A stretch of 64,000 nt of DNA. It comes from Subsaxibacter sp. CAU 1640 (GTDB taxonomy: Bacteria; Bacteroidota; Bacteroidia; Flavobacteriales; Flavobacteriaceae). The notes under the pieces were generated by a model. It was not told where the DNA came from. It was given only the letters and a program-made list of their open reading frames with translations, and did no database searches. The position numbers were made by a program, and so were the translations under genes. The stretch spans positions 352,479-416,478 of the forward strand of contig NZ_JALNMI010000002.1 in the NCBI RefSeq assembly GCF_023156585.1. Direction: 5' to 3'. Positions 60,123 to 64,000 of the stretch are shown here, piece after piece. How positions within the stretch are numbered: the stretch's first letter is position 1; every line of letters starts with the position of its first letter.

Positions 60123-61472
60123 CTAAAAGAAAAACGTTTCAACTTCTGTGATAGACCTTGGTAAACAACAAACTACCACTCTATCTCCTGCTTGAATGGT
60201 AAAATTTCCTAAAGGTATCATACCCTTTCCATTTCTAATGACGCCACCTATAATTGCGGAACGAGGAAAATCTAAATCTTTGATGAGTTTATTCGTGATC
60301 TTGGATTGTTGTTTTACTTCAAACTCCAACAATTCGGCATTCATATTGTTAAGCTTGGTCATGGCAACCACCTCACCTTTGCGTATGTATCTAAAAATAT
60401 TATTTGCAGCCAAGAGTTTTTTATTTATAAGGGTATCAATACCAATAGAATGAGACAATTGATAATAATCCATATTTTCAACCAAAGCAATGGTTTTTTT
60501 GACACCTTTAGACTTGGCCACTAAACAAGACATGATATTAGTCTCAGAGTTTCCAGTTACAGCAATGAACGCATCCATATTACTGATGTTTTCTTCCTCC
60601 AAGAGTTCAGCATTTCGGCCATCACCATTGATGACCAAGGCATTTGGCAATTCATCGGCAAGTTCGAAAGCATTCTCTTTGTTACTTTCGACAATCTTGA
60701 CATTGAATTTACTCTGACATAAGTCCTTGGCAGTTTTCAAACCAATCTTGCTTCCTCCCAAAATCATGATATTACGAATGTCTAACTTTACTCGTCCTGA
60801 AAGTTCAAACAATTCTTCGTCACCACCTTTAGATGTAATGAAAACCACTTTATCTCCCTCCTTAAATTGCGTATCTCCACGAGGAATTATCGTGTATTGT
60901 GTTCCAAACCGCTGTATGGCAATAGGTACAAAGTGAAGTTCTGGAAAGCTTTTAGCAGCTTCCTTCACGGTTTTCTCTACGAATGTGGCAGTTCTAGATA
61001 AACGTAAGCTCAACATCGTCAAAGCACCTTCCTCAAATTCATAACTGTCATTAAATCCATATTGATTCAATAATAACTCTATCTCCGAAGCCGCCAAAGA
61101 TTCAGGAGAAATCAATTCATCAATTCCAAATTTTGAAAATCCAACGATATCTTTATGGTCAATGAATTCAGTATTGGAAATCCTTGCAATGGTACGTCTG
61201 GCACCAAGTTGCTTTGCTAATACACATGCTGTAATATTAGTAGTTTCTGAAGATGTAACTGCGATAAATAAATCAGAAGTTTCAATTTTGGCATCATTAA
61301 GGATCGCAATGGAAGTTGCATCGCCTTTTATCACTCTAATATCTAAATGGTCTATTGCATAAACTAGACTTTCCTTTTTGGTATCGAGCAATGTAATTTC
61401 TTGTGACTCGAAAGAAAGTAGTTTTGCCAAATGGAATCCAACCTCACCAGCTCCAGCAATGATTATTTTCAT
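60123..61472 (-). CDS. trkA: Trk potassium system peripheral protein
   Basis: 449-residue NAD(H)-binding regulator of TrkH, with two RCK halves. The first nucleotide site is IIIAGAGEVGFHLAKLL (3-19), and the second is IMILGGSKIGLKTAKDL (about 233-249). Each half ends in an RCK_C domain (the second contains VVAMTKLNNMNAELLEFEV). It forms the gating ring under the TrkH pore and is probably co-transcribed with trkH (3-base gap). A -7 box lies at 61498-61505. Confidence 0.95.
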   Translation of the reverse strand: MKIIIAGAGEVGFHLAKLLSFESQEITLLDTKKESLVYAIDHLDIRVIKGDATSIAILNDAKIETSDLFIAVTSSETTNITACVLAKQLGARRTIARISNTEFIDHKDIVGFSKFGIDELISPESLAASEIELLLNQYGFNDSYEFEEGALTMLSLRLSRTATFVEKTVKEAAKSFPELHFVPIAIQRFGTQYTIIPRGDTQFKEGDKVVFITSKGGDEELFELSGRVKLDIRNIMILGGSKIGLKTAKDLCQSKFNVKIVESNKENAFELADELPNALVINGDGRNAELLEEENISNMDAFIAVTGNSETNIMSCLVAKSKGVKKTIALVENMDYYQLSHSIGIDTLINKKLLAANNIFRYIRKGEVVAMTKLNNMNAELLEFEVKQQSKITNKLIKDLDFPRSAIIGGVIRNGKGMIPLGNFTIQAGDRVVVCCLPRSITEVETFFF

Positions 61473-61497
61473 GTGTATGGGAATTCAAAAAAACAAA

Positions 61498-61505
61498 CAA
61501 ATATA
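61498..61505 (-). promoter_or_regulatory. -7 box for trkA-trkH
   Basis: On the minus strand this reads TATATTTG (TAnnTTTG), 25 bases before the trkA start. Confidence 0.62.
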
Positions 61506-61585
61506 CTACAATTTTGAAAGAGCCCTATAAATCAGAGGCTTTATAAATCTGTTTTTTTATTTAATTAAAAACTAATCGATTATTT

Positions 61586-61593
61586 TATCTTTG
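61586..61593 (+). promoter_or_regulatory. -7 box for menG/ubiE and porT
   Basis: TATCTTTG, a perfect TAnnTTTG match, 15 bases before the ATG at 61609. It overlaps an earlier in-frame TTG at 61591, which is therefore not the start. Confidence 0.68.
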
Positions 61594-61608
61594 TCAAAAA
61601 TTTTCTGG

Positions 61609-62337
61609 ATGTCCGAAAAAGTAATTCCATATAAAGATAGCGACCTCAACAAAAAGCAGCAGGTCACAAAAATGTTTGATACCATCTCAAATGAATACGA
61701 TGGTCTTAACCGTATTATTTCTTTTGGTATTGATGTAAAATGGCGAAAAAAGGTGGTGAACATAGTGACTAAACATCAGCCTTCAAACATTTTGGATATT
61801 GCTACTGGTACAGGCGATTTGGCGATAAACCTTGCTAAAACGAATGCTTCAGAGATTGTTGGTTTAGACATTAGTGAAGGAATGCTCGAAGTAGGTCGAA
61901 AAAAAATCGCACAAAAGAAGCTCGATTCCAAAATAAAAATGATGGTAGGCGATTCTGAAAATTTACCATTTGATGACAATACCTTTGATGCGATTACTGT
62001 AGCTTTCGGAATCAGGAATTTTGAGAGTTTGGAAAAAGGTCTGGCAGAAATATACAGGGTCCTTAAACCCAACGGAATGTTTGTGATATTGGAAACATCG
62101 GTTCCAACAAAACCTTTTTATAAAGCAGGATATTCATTCTACACAAAATATATTTTGCCTACCATTGGCAAGGTTTTCTCGAAAGATCAATCGGCTTACT
62201 CGTATTTATGTGAATCTGCGTCAAAATTCCCGTATGGAGAAACCTTAAACAATATTTTGAGACAAATCGGGTTTAATAGTGTCGAAGACTTGCCGCAAAC
62301 CTTTGGAGTGGCAACGATTTATAAAGCATCTAAATAA
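61609..62337 (+). CDS. menG: Demethylmenaquinone methyltransferase (UbiE/MenG)
   Basis: SAM-dependent C-methyltransferase that completes menaquinone, the quinone used by Na+-NQR and the respiratory chain of this phylum. 242 residues. SAM motif I is [16 protein letters not shown], and [16 protein letters not shown] is motif [16 protein letters not shown] and [15 protein letters not shown] are signatures of the UbiE family. It sits 3 bases before porT, an adjacency I recall from other flavobacteria. Confidence 0.94.
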   Translation: MSEKVIPYKDSDLNKKQQVTKMFDTISNEYDGLNRIISFGIDVKWRKKVVNIVTKHQPSNILDIATGTGDLAINLAKTNASEIVGLDISEGMLEVGRKKIAQKKLDSKIKMMVGDSENLPFDDNTFDAITVAFGIRNFESLEKGLAEIYRVLKPNGMFVILETSVPTKPFYKAGYSFYTKYILPTIGKVFSKDQSAYSYLCESASKFPYGETLNNILRQIGFNSVEDLPQTFGVATIYKASK

Positions 62338-62340
62338 TTT

Positions 62341-63069
62341 ATGAAAAACATACTCTTCGTATTACTGTTCATTTGTTCAGGTCAAATAGCGACGGCTCAA
62401 CTATTCACCAAGGAAAGAATTCTCAACGATGCCAACGGTGGAAAGGGAACAACGGACAAAAACCTTTTGAATTGGGGCTATTTCTTCGGTTTGAACAGTT
62501 ATGATTTCAAATTTGAATATGAACAAGACGGACCAGATATTTTGGTGGAAGACAATCTGGGCTTCAATGTCGGATTAGTTGGAGATTTGCGTATCAACGA
62601 TTATTTCAATCTTCGTTTTGAACCAGGTCTTTACATTACACAAAGAAATTTGATGTATGACCCAAGATATTTTGATGGTATTGAGTTTACAGATGCAGAT
62701 TTGATGCGTGAGGTCAAATCAACTTATATTCATTTGCCTTTGCTTTTAAAGATTTCTACAAAACGAATCAACAACATCAAACCATTCATTGTTGGTGGTT
62801 TTTCAACAGCACTCAATCTGTCGAGCAATGAAGAAAATCCTGATGACAACAGTGTAGGGCAATTCAGGACGAAAAAGAATATGCTGTTTTATGAGTTGGG
62901 TTTTGGAATTGATTTTTATCTGTTCTACTTTAAATTTACGCCTTCCATAAGAGGTGTTTTTGCCTTAAATGATGAGATTGTCAGAGATGTTGACCCTAAC
63001 AGCCCTTGGACTTCCAATGTTACCATGATGAAAACCAGAGGTGTTTTTGTGAATTTTACATTTCAATAG
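62341..63069 (+). CDS. porT: Type IX secretion outer-membrane protein PorT
   Basis: 242 residues with a signal peptide (about 1-19, cleaving after ATA-Q). The body is an eight-stranded beta-barrel-like outer-membrane protein of the PorT/SprT family: LGFNVGLVGDLRINDYFNLRFEPGLYI, then YIHLPLLLKIST, then KPFIVGGFS. It ends in an aromatic residue context (VFVNFTFQ), as barrel proteins do. PorT is needed for type IX secretion and gliding in other species. It is co-transcribed with menG. Its 3' end overlaps the convergent RNA methyltransferase gene by 14 bases. Confidence 0.9.
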   Translation: MKNILFVLLFICSGQIATAQLFTKERILNDANGGKGTTDKNLLNWGYFFGLNSYDFKFEYEQDGPDILVEDNLGFNVGLVGDLRINDYFNLRFEPGLYITQRNLMYDPRYFDGIEFTDADLMREVKSTYIHLPLLLKISTKRINNIKPFIVGGFSTALNLSSNEENPDDNSVGQFRTKKNMLFYELGFGIDFYLFYFKFTPSIRGVFALNDEIVRDVDPNSPWTSNVTMMKTRGVFVNFTFQ

Positions 63070-63790
63070 TCCGACGGCTAAATTCACTCAACAAAATTGC
63101 GGTGGCTGTAGCTACATTCAAACTTTCGGTATTTTGAAGGTTCCCGAAACGTGGTATGCTGATTTTTCTATCGATCAATGCTTCAATTTGGGTAGAAATG
63201 CCATTGGCTTCGTTTCCCATTACCAAGATTCCGTTGGCTGGCAGAATATGGCTGTAAACAGAAGCGCCATCCATAAAAGTTCCAAATTTTGGCAAATCTG
63301 ACGACTTAAGGAAATTTTCCAAATCCAAATAATGTGTTGAAACACGCGTCAATGAGCCCATTGTAGCCTGTACCACTTTAGGATTGAAACAATCCACAGT
63401 TTCTTTACTGCACACCAAATGATCAATCCCAAACCAATCACAAAGTCTGATGATGGTTCCCAAATTTCCAGGGTCGCGAACATCGTCAAGTGCTAATATC
63501 AATTTTGAATCGTCCACTTTTTTTCCTTTCGGAATTTTGAACAAAGCCAACGCTGTATTGGGCGTAGTGAGATTGCTGATAGATTTCAGATCCTTTTCAG
63601 AAATCAGGACCAATTTTTCTGCTTCAACCTCAAACTCGTCAGAAGTTGAAAATAATTGAGACAGTTCAAATTCAGAATTCAAAAATTCATCTACGCCTTT
63701 CTTACCTTCCACCACAAACAGTTGATGTTGGTTTCTGAATTTTTTCTGTGATAAACTGACTACTATTTTTTTTTGGTTCTTCGTAAGCAT
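63056..63790 (-). CDS. SpoU/TrmH-family RNA 2'-O-methyltransferase
   Basis: 244 residues from the ATG at 63790 (MLTKNQKKIVVSLSQKKFR). The N-terminal substrate-binding part (about 1-90) has QLFVVEGKKGVDEFL. The C-terminal SPOUT domain shows LALDDVRDPGNLGTIIRLCDWFG, then ILVMGNEANGIS, and SLNVATATAILLSEFSR, all three SpoU motifs with the knot. It would methylate a ribose in tRNA or rRNA; the target is not certain. The frame is open to 63832, but the extra 14 residues are unlike the family. Confidence 0.92.
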   Translation of the reverse strand: MLTKNQKKIVVSLSQKKFRNQHQLFVVEGKKGVDEFLNSEFELSQLFSTSDEFEVEAEKLVLISEKDLKSISNLTTPNTALALFKIPKGKKVDDSKLILALDDVRDPGNLGTIIRLCDWFGIDHLVCSKETVDCFNPKVVQATMGSLTRVSTHYLDLENFLKSSDLPKFGTFMDGASVYSHILPANGILVMGNEANGISTQIEALIDRKISIPRFGNLQNTESLNVATATAILLSEFSRRTIEM

Positions 63791-63914
63791 CAAAATGTCG
63801 TTACTTTTGTTCTGTTTACTTTTAAAAGTCAATTGTTTTTGGATTGATTTTTGTTTAGCAATAACAATCTTAAAACATTAAATTTGGCTTCAAATTAAAC
63901 AATAATTTAACTGT

Positions 63915-64000
63915 GTGTTGAAATACGCTCCTGCAAAAATATCATTAATTGTCTTAACCTTTATGCTTTTGTCTTCGTGCAATGCTATAAAACGCGTAAA
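63915..64000 (+). CDS. Start of a probable TamL/BamA-like outer-membrane lipoprotein (cut by the window edge)
   Basis: About 28 residues of an open frame that runs off the window: a signal peptide and lipobox (LIVLTFMLLSSC) followed by NAIKRV. The SSCNAIKRV junction and the position beside a SpoU-type methyltransferase gene match what I recall of the flavobacterial TamL lipoproteins (BamA/TamA-type surface antigen family). Start is GTG 63915 or TTG 63918. The assignment rests on very little sequence. Confidence 0.5.
   Translation, partial: MLKYAPAKISLIVLTFMLLSSCNAIKRV

Overview
The window looks like chromosome from a marine-type member of the Flavobacteriaceae (Bacteroidota). The evidence is: low GC with AT-rich spacers; many -7 promoter boxes of the form TAnnTTTG; type IX secretion parts (a Plug-type protein, PorT, and a cargo protein with a C-terminal sorting domain); many signal-peptide lipoproteins with an SC-type lipobox; a Na+-translocating NADH:quinone reductase; and families largely confined to this phylum (DUF1573, DUF4846, DUF5103, BT0820-type HAD). 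I see no prophage, insertion sequence, CRISPR array, rRNA operon or recognisable defence island.

Layout. 1-9000: the valyl-tRNA synthetase start, a DUF1573 protein, a retropepsin-like/PDZ protease, an aminotransferase-murB pair, an ECF sigma/anti-sigma pair, an aquaporin, a glycosyltransferase and a second ECF sigma factor. 9000-19100: lipA-gap, a TPR hybrid histidine kinase, lpxK divergent from a Nif3-like gene and a coiled-coil DUF164 protein, a lipoprotein MsrA, a methyltransferase and a CDGSH Fe-S protein. 19200-27700: a tryptophan/kynurenine catabolic cluster. Kmo and KynU convert kynurenine to 3-hydroxyanthranilate; HaaO opens the ring; an ACMSD-type decarboxylase, a 2-aminomuconate semialdehyde dehydrogenase and a 2-aminomuconate deaminase carry carbon on towards 4-oxalocrotonate. 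Also in the cluster are an atypical SDR, a small membrane ORF, an O-methyltransferase and three different repeat-like spacer elements. 27700-38200: a subtilase lipoprotein, TatA, two tandem CarboxypepD_reg proteins, peptidase E, tRNA-Gly(TCC), an M15 peptidase, an ankyrin protein, gpmI, a HAD phosphatase, map, a DUF3050 protein with a possible diiron site, and a methyltransferase.

38200-48000 is the sodium bioenergetics block: nqrABCDEF on the minus strand, with apbE (which attaches FMN to NqrB and NqrC) and a small conserved protein downstream on the same strand; two unrelated short genes and a DUF4846 protein lie between. 48200-64000: the T9SS Plug-type protein, apaG convergent with an LRAT/NlpC-P60-like protein, pruA, a T9SS-exported lipase-like protein, rsmG, a fatty acid desaturase, an aspartate aminotransferase, trkH-trkA, menG/ubiE with porT, a SpoU-type RNA methyltransferase and the start of a probable TamL-like lipoprotein.

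Most of the window is housekeeping. The points most worth a second look are: the conserved-looking structured element inside the kynurenine cluster; the SDR there that lacks the catalytic Tyr/Lys pair; the NqrB flavinylation motif with Glu in place of the usual Ala; the CAGT heptad repeats between nqrD and nqrE; and the His/Asp/Glu pattern in the DUF3050 protein. I did not find a clearly new multi-gene system.
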